NCBI GenBank assembly: GCA_023249715.1
Contig: JAHFCA010000014.1
Coordinates: 1 to 6,728, forward strand
Direction of reading: 5' to 3'
Length of the DNA stretch: 6,728 bases
Origin: Elusimicrobiota bacterium
GTDB lineage: Bacteria > Elusimicrobiota > Elusimicrobia > 2-02-FULL-39-32
This document shows positions 1 to 6,322 of this stretch, one piece after another. The notes under the pieces were generated by a model. The model did not search any database, was not told the origin of the DNA, and worked only from the letters and a program-made list of their open reading frames with translations. Within the stretch, counting starts at the first letter, position 1, and every line of letters begins with the position of its first letter. The translations under genes were made by a program, and so were the position numbers.

Positions 1-25
1 GTTTAACCGATGCTCTAACTTTCAT
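1..25 (-). CDS. rpmJ: 50S ribosomal protein bL36 (5' end only)
   Basis: Only the first eight codons are inside the window; the gene continues past base 1. They read MKVRASVK, the near-invariant N-terminus of bL36, a very small zinc-ribbon protein of the large ribosomal subunit. The ATG lies one base after the infA stop codon. This matches the common bacterial order infA-rpmJ-rpsM-rpsK, so ribosomal protein genes uS13 and uS11 probably follow. The nearest purine-rich tract (AAAGGA at 43-48) is about 17 bases upstream, too far for a good Shine-Dalgarno, so translation is probably coupled to infA. The call rests on a short match plus gene order, but both agree. The cysteine/histidine zinc ligands lie outside the window and cannot be checked. 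Confidence 0.87.
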
Positions 26-26
26 G

Positions 27-269
27 TTAGTTGGGTGGAGTATCCTTTCTTTTTTCTCCTCTATATATAATGCGGCCCCGCGTTAAATCGTAAGGAGAAA
101 GCTCTACCCGAACTTTATCTCCCGGCAATATACGGATATAATGCATGCGCATTTTTCCGGATATATGGGCTAAAACTTTATGCCCTCCCTCAATTTCCAC
201 TCGAAACATTGCGTTGGGAAGGGACTCTAAAACCTTTGCCTCCACTTCTATTTTTTCTTCTTTAACCAT
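27..269 (-). CDS. infA: Translation initiation factor IF-1
   Basis: An 80-residue protein matching IF-1 along its whole length. IF-1 is an S1-like OB-fold factor that binds the A site of the 30S subunit during initiation. Hallmark stretches are LPNAMFRVE (17-25), GHKVLAHISGKMR (29-41), IRILPGDKV (45-53) and SPYDLTRGRI (58-67). The usual protein is about 72 residues; this one has a short charged and proline-containing tail (GEKRKDTPPN) after the conserved RIIYR. The ATG is two bases after the map stop, with no convincing Shine-Dalgarno in the map 3' end, so translational coupling is likely. IF-1 is essential in well-studied bacteria, and this location after map and before rpmJ is classical. 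There is no sign of damage. Confidence 0.97.
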   Translation of the reverse strand: MVKEEKIEVEAKVLESLPNAMFRVEIEGGHKVLAHISGKMRMHYIRILPGDKVRVELSPYDLTRGRIIYRGEKRKDTPPN

Positions 270-271
270 AG

Positions 272-1015
272 TTATAAAACTGTTAGAATTTCTGAGCCTT
301 GACTGGTCAAGGCTACCATATGTTCAAAATGAGCGGAGGGAGCTCCGTCTTCGGTATAGACCGTCCAACCATCGCTTTTATGGAGCACATCGGGAGATCC
401 TGCATTCACCATCACTTCTAAAGCGAGCACCATCCCTTCTCTAAGCCTCAAACCCGTTCCTTTTTGCCCTAAGCAAGGAATATGGGGATCTTCATGCAAC
501 GCTCTGCCAATTCCATGGCCGCCATATTGGCGCACCACATTGTAGCCGGCCTCTTCAACCAGGGATTGCATGGCGTAGGAAATGTCTCCGATTCTATTTC
601 CCACGACAACTTGCTTAATAGCTTCATCCAAAGAACGTTTAGAAATTTCCACTAACCTTTTTTGGAGAGGAGATATTTCTCCAATACAAATAGTTCTAGC
701 GGTATCTCCGCACCAACTTTCATAAAACAACCCCACATCAATCCCAAGGAGGTCTCCGTCCCGAATCTTTCTATTCCCTGGGATTCCATGGACCACTTCT
801 TCATTCACGGAAATGCAGATCGTTTTAGGAAAGCCGCGATAATTTAAGAACGCTGGTTTTGCTCCATGTTCTTTAATCCACCCGGCGGCGTATACATCCA
901 GATCCCCTGTGGTAAGACCAGCCCTCGCTTGCAAACAAATCGCTTCTAAAAGCTGAGCTGCTAATTTGCCTGCAACTCTTAGAGATGAGATCTCTTTATC
1001 ACTTTTTAGTTCCAC
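272..1015 (-). CDS. map: Methionine aminopeptidase, type I
   Basis: A 247-residue cytosolic metallopeptidase that removes the N-terminal methionine from new proteins when the second residue is small. All five metal ligands of the pita-bread fold are visible: D93 (in GIDVG), D104 (in CGDTART), H167 (in GGHGIG), E200 (in ALEVM) and E231 (in HFEHMV). They have the same relative spacing as the E. coli enzyme. The substrate-contacting histidines H76 (VVHGIP) and H174 (ALHEDP) are also present. Family members usually have Pro after the fourth ligand (IEPM); here it is Val, a mild departure. It is a short type I form with no N-terminal zinc-finger extension. The start is GTG at 1015; the next upstream in-frame stop is at 1046-1048, and there is no ATG between. 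No Shine-Dalgarno precedes it. The 53-base gap before it is the largest in the window and carries a likely promoter and hairpin. Two bases separate it from infA. Confidence 0.96.
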   Translation of the reverse strand: MELKSDKEISSLRVAGKLAAQLLEAICLQARAGLTTGDLDVYAAGWIKEHGAKPAFLNYRGFPKTICISVNEEVVHGIPGNRKIRDGDLLGIDVGLFYESWCGDTARTICIGEISPLQKRLVEISKRSLDEAIKQVVVGNRIGDISYAMQSLVEEAGYNVVRQYGGHGIGRALHEDPHIPCLGQKGTGLRLREGMVLALEVMVNAGSPDVLHKSDGWTVYTEDGAPSAHFEHMVALTSQGSEILTVL

Positions 1016-1035
1016 AAGGATAAAAAAAGAGCAAG

Positions 1036-1056
1036 CTAGGGATCTTTACGCCCTAG
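1036..1056 (-). promoter_or_regulatory. Leader hairpin with downstream U-run before map
   Basis: A perfect 6-bp inverted repeat (CTAGGG at 1051-1056, CCCTAG at 1036-1041) with a 9-base loop. On the minus strand it is followed by seven bases and then a run of seven Ts at 1022-1028, which ends six bases before the map GTG. It could be a weak intrinsic terminator or attenuator, or just an RNA structure in the map leader. The stem is short and the U-run is not adjacent, so a terminator role is doubtful. Confidence 0.35.
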
Positions 1057-1067
1057 AGGAAAAATAT

Positions 1068-1095
1068 ATCATACTAAATTTTTTAAATTTGTCAA
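1068..1095 (-). promoter_or_regulatory. Predicted sigma70-type promoter for map-infA-rpmJ
   Basis: Reading the minus strand, a perfect -35 box TTGACA (1090-1095) is followed after a 16-base AT-only-but-one spacer by the -10 box TATGAT (1068-1073, five of six consensus bases). The spacer contains AAATTTAAAAAATTT, a tract expected to be bent or easily melted. The -10 box overlaps the adk stop codon and its last sense codon. Transcription would begin near 1060-1062, giving a leader of about 45 bases before map. It lies in the largest intergenic gap of the window, which supports a real function, but part of it is coding sequence in an AT-rich area, so chance remains possible. Confidence 0.6.
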
Positions 1096-1695
1096 AACTT
1101 TTTCTGGATTTAAATGGCCGTCTAAAGAAAAAAGTCGTTTTGACTTTTTATAAAAATCTAAAAGAGGCGCCGTTTTCTGGCTATAAACTCTAAATCGTTC
1201 CCGAATAGTTTGCGCTTTATCGTCTTCTCTCTGAATAAGAGCGCTGGAACACTGATCGCAAATCCCCTCATTTTTAGGAGGACGTGTTACGGGATTATAC
1301 ACCGCGCCGCATTGGGGACAGCTTTTTCTATCTCCAAGTCTTCGCACACATTCTTCTTCTGTAACCTCCAAAGAAACCGCTTTATCAATAGTGATTCCCT
1401 CTTTTTCCAGCGCTTCGGCCTGAGGAATCGTGCGCGGGAATCCATCTAAAATAAACCCATTTTTACAATCCTCTTTTTTGGTGCGCTCTTTAACGATAGA
1501 GATCACAACCCCATCGGGCACTAATTTTCCGGATTTCACAAATTCCTGCGCCTGGAGTCCCAGGGGAGAATTCTTACGAATTTCTTCCCTCAAGATTTCT
1601 CCTGTAGAAATATGAGCATACCCTAAATCTTTAGCGAGAACAGCAGCCTGTGTTCCTTTTCCTGAGCCTGGAGGCCCTAACAATACAATCTTCAA
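1069..1695 (-). CDS. adk: Adenylate kinase with zinc-binding LID
   Basis: A 208-residue nucleoside monophosphate kinase catalysing ATP + AMP = 2 ADP in the cytosol. The P-loop GPPGSGKGT is at residues 7-15, the AMP-binding region includes STGEILR (30-36), and DGFPRT is at 84-89. REDD (156-159) and RERFRVY (165-171) supply the usual arginines. The LID is the long form with four cysteines, C126, C129, C146 and C149 (two CxxC pairs), the arrangement that binds structural zinc in many Gram-positive and other bacterial enzymes; E. coli Adk lacks it. The start is TTG at 1695, in a TTGA overlap with the secY stop. It is chosen because MKIVLLGPPG fits the family N-terminus exactly. Purine-rich AAAGGGCG upstream is rather distant, so coupling to secY is likely. 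Position after secY is the common spc-cluster order. Confidence 0.97.
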   Translation of the reverse strand: MKIVLLGPPGSGKGTQAAVLAKDLGYAHISTGEILREEIRKNSPLGLQAQEFVKSGKLVPDGVVISIVKERTKKEDCKNGFILDGFPRTIPQAEALEKEGITIDKAVSLEVTEEECVRRLGDRKSCPQCGAVYNPVTRPPKNEGICDQCSSALIQREDDKAQTIRERFRVYSQKTAPLLDFYKKSKRLFSLDGHLNPEKVLTNLKNLV

Positions 1696-3020
1696 CGAAC
1701 GTTAAACCATCGCCCTTTAATGCGTCCCTTCTTCATAAATCCTTCGTAATGGCGCATAATCAGGTGCGATTCAATTTGTCCAATCGTATCTAAGGCTACC
1801 CCCACCGCAATTAACAAAGCGGTCCCACCAAAAAAGAAGGGAGCATTCAATTTTTGGCGTAAGATATCCGGCAAAATAGCAATCATCACAATGAAGAGGG
1901 CTCCCCATAGAGTGATGCGCTCCAAAATGGTCTGAATGTATTGAGCGGTAGCTTCTCCCGGCCGAATGCCCGGAATAAAACCGCCCCACTTTTTCATATT
2001 CTCAGCTAAATCTTGAGGATTAAACTGAATGGAATTATAGAAGTAACAGAAGAATACAATTAAACTTCCATAGATAACTTCATAAAGCCAGGAACCTCTA
2101 TTCCAAAAACTCATAAATTTCTGAGACATTCCAGATTGGGGAAAAAACTGCGCCAGGGTTACCGGAACAGAAAGAATGGAAACCGCAAAAATTACGGCAA
2201 TAACGCCGGAAGTATCCACTTTAATAGGAAGAAACGTGCTGGTACCTCCCATGACTTGCCGCCCTACCATCCGTTTTGCGTATTGAACAGAAATTTTTCT
2301 TTGGCCCGTTTCTACCATGACAGTAAAAGCGGTAAAGGCTAACACCACCGCTACCAAAAAAAGAGCCCCAAAAATGGAAATTTCTTCGATTCTTAATAAT
2401 CGGAATAGATCTTGAATTCCTTTCGGTAAGCCTATAATAATTCCGGTAAAAATAATTAAAGAGATTCCGTTTCCTACGCCCTGTTCCGTAATGAGTTCGC
2501 CCATCCACATAATTAAAATAGTCCCCGCCATCAGCGTTAAAACGCTCACCATATAAAAACCGACCGATAAATCATTGACAATGGGAATCCCTCCCGGAGT
2601 CGGAAGGCGGGCCAAACTATACACCAAACCAAAAGACTGAATGATCCCTAAAACCAAAGTGAGATAACGGGTAATTTGCAATATCTTTTTCCTTCCCAAT
2701 TCTCCTTCCTTAGACAACCTATCTAAATAAGGAAAGACATGGGCTCCCTGCAAAAGACTCATAATAATAGAAGAGTTAATATAGGGCATCACCCCCATGG
2801 AAAATATGGAAAATCTGCCTAAAGCCCCGCCTGAAAAAATATTTAAAAAACCAAGAAGCGTATTCTTTTGAGTTTCAAAGAGGGCGCGCATCGCTTCGGC
2901 ATTGATGCCAGGGAGAGGGATTACCGCCCCTAAACGGTAAGCGGCTAAGATAAGTAACGTAAACGGAACTTTTTTACGGAGCTCTGGTACCTGAAAAATA
3001 TCGGCAAAAGTTTTTATCAT
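1692..3020 (-). CDS. secY: Preprotein translocase channel subunit SecY
   Basis: A 442-residue inner-membrane protein forming the SecYEG channel, which works with SecA and the ribosome to export or insert proteins. Length fits bacterial SecY, and about ten hydrophobic segments can be seen, the first around residues 18-38. Conserved stretches include the N-terminus (FADIFQVPELRKKV, 5-18), YRLGAVIPLPG (28-38), the plug region NIFSGGALGRFSIFSMGVMPYI split over 60-81, the signature GELITEQGVGNGISLIIF (174-191), YAKRMVGRQ (247-255), the cytosolic C5 loop GFIPGIRPGEAT (347-358) and the basic C-terminus MKKGRIKGRWF. The ATG follows the ilvC stop by two bases and has a good Shine-Dalgarno inside the ilvC end. 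Downstream adk overlaps by four bases. Unusually, the preceding gene is ilvC rather than rplO. Confidence 0.98.
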   Translation of the reverse strand: MIKTFADIFQVPELRKKVPFTLLILAAYRLGAVIPLPGINAEAMRALFETQKNTLLGFLNIFSGGALGRFSIFSMGVMPYINSSIIMSLLQGAHVFPYLDRLSKEGELGRKKILQITRYLTLVLGIIQSFGLVYSLARLPTPGGIPIVNDLSVGFYMVSVLTLMAGTILIMWMGELITEQGVGNGISLIIFTGIIIGLPKGIQDLFRLLRIEEISIFGALFLVAVVLAFTAFTVMVETGQRKISVQYAKRMVGRQVMGGTSTFLPIKVDTSGVIAVIFAVSILSVPVTLAQFFPQSGMSQKFMSFWNRGSWLYEVIYGSLIVFFCYFYNSIQFNPQDLAENMKKWGGFIPGIRPGEATAQYIQTILERITLWGALFIVMIAILPDILRQKLNAPFFFGGTALLIAVGVALDTIGQIESHLIMRHYEGFMKKGRIKGRWFNVR

Positions 3021-3022
3021 AA

Positions 3023-4036
3023 TTATTCCTTTTTCTTAAGCCAGGGCATCATAGAACGAAGCTCTGCCCCTACTTTTTCAATGGGGTGATTCTGAGTTTT
3101 TTTGCGGGCGGAATTAAAAACAGGTCGCCCCACGCGATTCTCTAAAAGATATTCTCTGGCAAATTCTCCGGACTGAATTTCTTCCAGAATTTTTTTCATC
3201 GCGGATTTAGTCTCTGCGGTTACAATTCTGGGGCCGCGAGAATATTCTCCATATTCCGCCGTGTCCGAAATGGAATAGTTCATCCAAGAAATTCCGCCTT
3301 CTTGAATAAGATCGGTAATAAGCTTTAGTTCGTGCAGACATTCAAAGTAGGCAATCTCGGGTTGGTACCCTGCCTCGACCAAGGTTTCAAAACCAGCCTT
3401 AATTAAATCCACCACGCCGCCGCAAAGAACTGTCTGTTCTCCAAAATTATCGGTCTCGGTCTCTTCGGAAAAAGTAGTTTCTATGACTCCGGCTCTTGTC
3501 GCTCCTATTCCTTTACAAAAGGCGAGCGCGAGCTTTAACGCTTTTTTAGAATAATCCTGCTCCACCGCCACTAAAGCCGGAACCCCTTTTCCCTCTTCAT
3601 AAGTTCTGCGCACTAAATGGCCCGGCCCTTTAGGAGCAATTAAAACCACATCCGCTTCTTTCGGCGGAACAATTTGGCTAAAACGAATATTAAATCCGTG
3701 TGAAAAACTTAAAACCGCTCCCTTTTTTAAATTGGGCCTTACCTCGTTTTCCCAAACTTCTCTTTGGGTTTCATCCGGCAAAAGAAAATGAACCCAATCC
3801 GCTCCCTTGACAGCGGCGGCGTTATCGGTAAAAAGATTTTTTCCTTCTTCCCATCCATGCTTTTTAGCTAAGTGATAGCCTCGCCCGCCCGCCCGCACAG
3901 AAACAACCACATTTATACCGCTCTCTTTTAAGTTGAGCGCCTGCCCGTGTCCCTGGGAACCATATCCCAAAATGACAATTTTTTTCCCTTTAAGTAATTT
4001 TAAATCGCCGTCTTTCTCGCTGTAATGTTTTGCCAT
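3023..4036 (-). CDS. ilvC: Ketol-acid reductoisomerase, class I
   Basis: A 337-residue cytosolic enzyme that isomerises and reduces 2-acetolactate (or 2-aceto-2-hydroxybutanoate) to the dihydroxy acid, using Mg2+ and a nicotinamide cofactor. The length is that of class I, single-knot enzymes. The Rossmann motif GYGSQGHGQALNL is at 24-36. Catalytic and metal residues fall in SHGFNI (H113), APKGPGH (K136), ETETDNFGEQ (D196, E200) and FECLHE (E232, E236), with the substrate loop SISDTAEYG at 255-263. The cofactor loop reads VRAGGRGY (47-54), with glycines at 51 and 53 where NADPH enzymes typically have serines. The ATG has a strong Shine-Dalgarno. The gene sits 15 bases after ilvN and two bases before secY. 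No frame damage is seen. Function as KARI is secure; cofactor preference is open. Confidence 0.97.
   Translation of the reverse strand: MAKHYSEKDGDLKLLKGKKIVILGYGSQGHGQALNLKESGINVVVSVRAGGRGYHLAKKHGWEEGKNLFTDNAAAVKGADWVHFLLPDETQREVWENEVRPNLKKGAVLSFSHGFNIRFSQIVPPKEADVVLIAPKGPGHLVRRTYEEGKGVPALVAVEQDYSKKALKLALAFCKGIGATRAGVIETTFSEETETDNFGEQTVLCGGVVDLIKAGFETLVEAGYQPEIAYFECLHELKLITDLIQEGGISWMNYSISDTAEYGEYSRGPRIVTAETKSAMKKILEEIQSGEFAREYLLENRVGRPVFNSARKKTQNHPIEKVGAELRSMMPWLKKKE
3027..3031 (-). promoter_or_regulatory. secY ribosome binding site within ilvC
   Basis: AAGGA lies six bases before the secY ATG and is formed by the last codons of ilvC (the Lys-Glu end). It gives secY its own initiation signal although it is two bases from the ilvC stop, and it argues that the ilvC-secY junction is an established arrangement. 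Confidence 0.8.
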
Positions 4037-4042
4037 ATTTTT

Positions 4043-4047
4043 CTCCT
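4043..4047 (-). promoter_or_regulatory. ilvC ribosome binding site
   Basis: AGGAG six bases before the ilvC ATG at 4036, in the 15-base gap after ilvN. It supports this ATG as the start; MAKHY is also a plausible family N-terminus. Confidence 0.85.
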
Positions 4048-4051
4048 ATTC

Positions 4052-4561
4052 CTATGAATGAACCGTTAAAATAGAACACCCGCGCGCCATTGCCACAATT
4101 CCCGTACGACTCATTTCCAATATGCCAAAAGAAGAGACCATAGAAATGAGCGCCGCAATTTTTTCTTCGTCTCCGGTTACTTCCACAATTAAAGAATCAT
4201 CGGCGACATCTACAATCTTAGCCCGGAATATGTCGATGATCTGGAGTAGCTCCGAACGATTATTTTTATTTGCCTTTACTTTAATGAGCGCTAAATCTCT
4301 TTCTAAATGCGGCGTCGCGATGTAGTCGCAAATCTTTATAACATCTATGAGTTTATTGAGCTGCTTTTCAATTTGTTCCAAAACAGATTCATCTCCTTTA
4401 ACCACAATGGTCATGCGAGAAACAGAAGGATCTTCTGTTTTACCCACCGCTAAAGAATCGATGTTAAAACCCCGCGCAGAAAACAAACCCGCCACACGAG
4501 CCAACACGCCCGATTTATTCTCTACCAAGACGGAAAGCGTATGCGTCTGTTCTTTTTTCAT
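4052..4561 (-). CDS. ilvN: Acetolactate synthase small (regulatory) subunit
   Basis: A 169-residue regulatory subunit of acetohydroxyacid synthase (also named IlvH), which activates the catalytic subunit and gives feedback control by valine. The N-terminal ACT domain spans about residues 7-82, with VENKSGVLARVAGLFSARG (13-31) then FNIDSL. N15, G18 and N33 correspond to N11, G14 and N29 of E. coli IlvH, positions linked to valine binding, so valine sensitivity is predicted. The C-terminal domain follows from about 84 (LERDLALIKVKAN) to the end, including the conserved EMSRTGIVAMARG stretch. Length is normal for the family. The ATG has a strong Shine-Dalgarno and follows ilvB by 21 bases, the usual catalytic-then-regulatory order. 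It ends in TAG. Confidence 0.97.
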   Translation of the reverse strand: MKKEQTHTLSVLVENKSGVLARVAGLFSARGFNIDSLAVGKTEDPSVSRMTIVVKGDESVLEQIEKQLNKLIDVIKICDYIATPHLERDLALIKVKANKNNRSELLQIIDIFRAKIVDVADDSLIVEVTGDEEKIAALISMVSSFGILEMSRTGIVAMARGCSILTVHS

Positions 4562-4566
4562 TCGAT

Positions 4567-4573
4567 CTCCTTT
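4567..4573 (-). promoter_or_regulatory. ilvN ribosome binding site
   Basis: AAAGGAG five bases before the ilvN ATG, in the 21-base gap after ilvB. It is the strongest Shine-Dalgarno in the window and fixes the ilvN start. Confidence 0.87.
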
Positions 4574-4582
4574 AAACGAAAC

Positions 4583-6319
4583 TTAGGCCATGTCCACAAT
4601 GATTTCATCGAGACCCGCTCCCGCAGGCACCATAGGGAACACTTTGTCTCCCGGATGAATCACAATATCTAAAATGACAGAAGTTTTCGATTGTAGCGCC
4701 TTTTCTAAGGCTGGAGTCACTTCTTCCGTTTTTGTAATTCTCATACCCAAAATTCCATAAGCATCCGCCAATTTTTTAAAATCCGGAATATAGGGAATGA
4801 GCTTAGGATCGGGTTCGTTCTCTTTTGTTCTTTTACCTCCCTCTGCCACTAAACAAGAAGCGGAAAACCTTTCCTTATAAAAAAGTTCCTGCCACTGCCG
4901 CACCATGCCTAAATAATAGTTGTTTAAAATAATGACGATCACCTTTACATCTTCGGTCACCGTGGTGGCCAGTTCTGTCATCGTCATCTGGAAGCAGCCA
5001 TCTCCGTCAATGCAGATGACGTCTTTTTTTGGGTGGGCCAGTTTTGCTCCAATGGCAGCAGGGAAACCATATCCCATGGTTCCCAAGCCGCCGCTGGTTA
5101 AAAAGTGACGCGGTTCTTTACAAGGATACCATTGCATGGCCCACATTTGATGCTGCCCCACTCCCGTTGACACAATCGCTTCTCCCTTGGTTAAACGATG
5201 TAATTCCTGAATGACATACTGCGGTTTTATGGTCGCATCTTTCCCCCCGTTATTTTTATAGCTGAGGGGGTGCTCTTTATCCCATGCCTGAATCTGGTGA
5301 ATCCAATCTTTGTGCTCTTTTTTGGGAGTTTCCGCAATAAGCTCTTTTAGAATAGAGCGCAAATCTCCCACCACCGGAACATCCACTTTTACACTTTTCC
5401 CGATATTCGCGGGATCGATGTCGAAATGGATTTTTTTAGAATGGGGCGAAAAACTGGAAAGTTTTCCAGTCACGCGGTCGTCAAAACGGGCCCCGCAGGA
5501 AATCATAAGATCACACTTTTGCATGGCGGTATTCGTAGAATATTTTCCGTGCATGCCTAATGGACCCATATAAAGGGGATGATCGTAGGGAAGAGCTCCA
5601 TTCGCCATCAACGTAGTGACCACGGGAATATTCATTTTTTCCGCGAAGGCGCGCAATTCTTCACAAGCGCCGGAAAGAATAGTGCCGCCTCCGACATATA
5701 AAAGGGGCCTTTCAGAATTTTTAATATATTCCGCCGCCTTTTTAATTTGCATAGCATGACCTTTTATGGTCGGAGAATAAGACCGGACAGAAATTTTCTC
5801 CGGATAAACAAATTCCGTTACTGCTCTCTGCACGTCCACGGGAACATCGATATGCACGGGCCCCGGACGACCGCTCTTTGCGATATAAAATGCTTCCCGG
5901 ATCACCGCAGCGAGATCCTTCACATCTTTTACTAAATAGTTGTGCTTTGTCACGGGGCGGGTACACCCCGTTGCGTCCGCTTCTTGGAAAGCGTCCGAAC
6001 CAATGGCATCGGTCCTTACTTGACCGGTAATGGCCACCATGGGAATAGAATCCATATGGGCGGTCGCTAAACCAGTCACTAAATTGGTAGCTCCCGGCCC
6101 CGAGGTGGCAATACAGACTCCCACTTTTCCCGTAGAGCGGGCATACCCATCCGCCATGTGGGAAGCTCCTTGTTCATGGCGGGTGAGAATAACGCGAATC
6201 TTGGAATCGTAAAGTTTATCGAAAAAGGGAAGGTTGCACCCTCCGGGGATTCCAAAAACAATGCTCACCCCTTCTCTTTCTAAACACTCAACAATAATCT
6301 CTGCGCCTGTTTTTTCCAT
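4583..6319 (-). CDS. ilvB: Acetolactate synthase large (catalytic) subunit
   Basis: A 578-residue ThDP-, Mg2+- and FAD-dependent enzyme that condenses two pyruvates to 2-acetolactate, or pyruvate with 2-oxobutanoate, the first shared step of valine, leucine and isoleucine synthesis. The N-terminal ThDP domain carries the catalytic glutamate E49 in RHEQGASHMADGYAR. The central domain (about 190-350) has MANGALPYDHPLYMGPLGMHG and the GARFDDRVTGKL stretch. The C-terminal ThDP domain has GDG at 439-441 with NN at 466-467, then MVRQW with W476 at the herbicide-site tryptophan. This set is characteristic of true AHAS rather than other ThDP enzymes such as pyruvate oxidase. Two oddities are Arg102 where plant and E. 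coli enzymes have Pro (GQVP), and about 18 extra residues after the W476 helix (roughly 486-511). The ATG lies three bases after ilvD with no visible Shine-Dalgarno, so coupling is likely. Confidence 0.97.
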   Translation of the reverse strand: MEKTGAEIIVECLEREGVSIVFGIPGGCNLPFFDKLYDSKIRVILTRHEQGASHMADGYARSTGKVGVCIATSGPGATNLVTGLATAHMDSIPMVAITGQVRTDAIGSDAFQEADATGCTRPVTKHNYLVKDVKDLAAVIREAFYIAKSGRPGPVHIDVPVDVQRAVTEFVYPEKISVRSYSPTIKGHAMQIKKAAEYIKNSERPLLYVGGGTILSGACEELRAFAEKMNIPVVTTLMANGALPYDHPLYMGPLGMHGKYSTNTAMQKCDLMISCGARFDDRVTGKLSSFSPHSKKIHFDIDPANIGKSVKVDVPVVGDLRSILKELIAETPKKEHKDWIHQIQAWDKEHPLSYKNNGGKDATIKPQYVIQELHRLTKGEAIVSTGVGQHQMWAMQWYPCKEPRHFLTSGGLGTMGYGFPAAIGAKLAHPKKDVICIDGDGCFQMTMTELATTVTEDVKVIVIILNNYYLGMVRQWQELFYKERFSASCLVAEGGKRTKENEPDPKLIPYIPDFKKLADAYGILGMRITKTEEVTPALEKALQSKTSVILDIVIHPGDKVFPMVPAGAGLDEIIVDMA

Positions 6320-6322
6320 AAA

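Noticed and set aside
145..444. A 99-residue plus-strand reading frame across the map/infA junction
   Set aside because: It lies antisense to two well-supported genes, crosses their boundary, resembles no family and has no initiation signal.
2575..2580. Plus-strand TTGACA inside secY as an antisense promoter
   Set aside because: There is no -10-like hexamer at a suitable distance; the following bases are GC-rich.
3807..3812. Plus-strand TTGACA inside ilvC as an antisense promoter
   Set aside because: The expected -10 region has no TATAAT-like sequence, and no plus-strand gene follows.
3882..3896. G-rich period-4 tract (three GGG runs) on the minus strand, as a possible G-quadruplex or slippage site
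   Set aside because: It encodes the in-frame Arg-Ala-Gly-Gly-Arg of the KARI cofactor loop, the frame continues normally, and there are only three full G-runs.
4583..6319. Another ThDP enzyme (pyruvate oxidase or glyoxylate carboligase) instead of AHAS
   Set aside because: The MVRQW motif, the full AHAS domain signatures and the directly adjacent ilvN and ilvC support AHAS.
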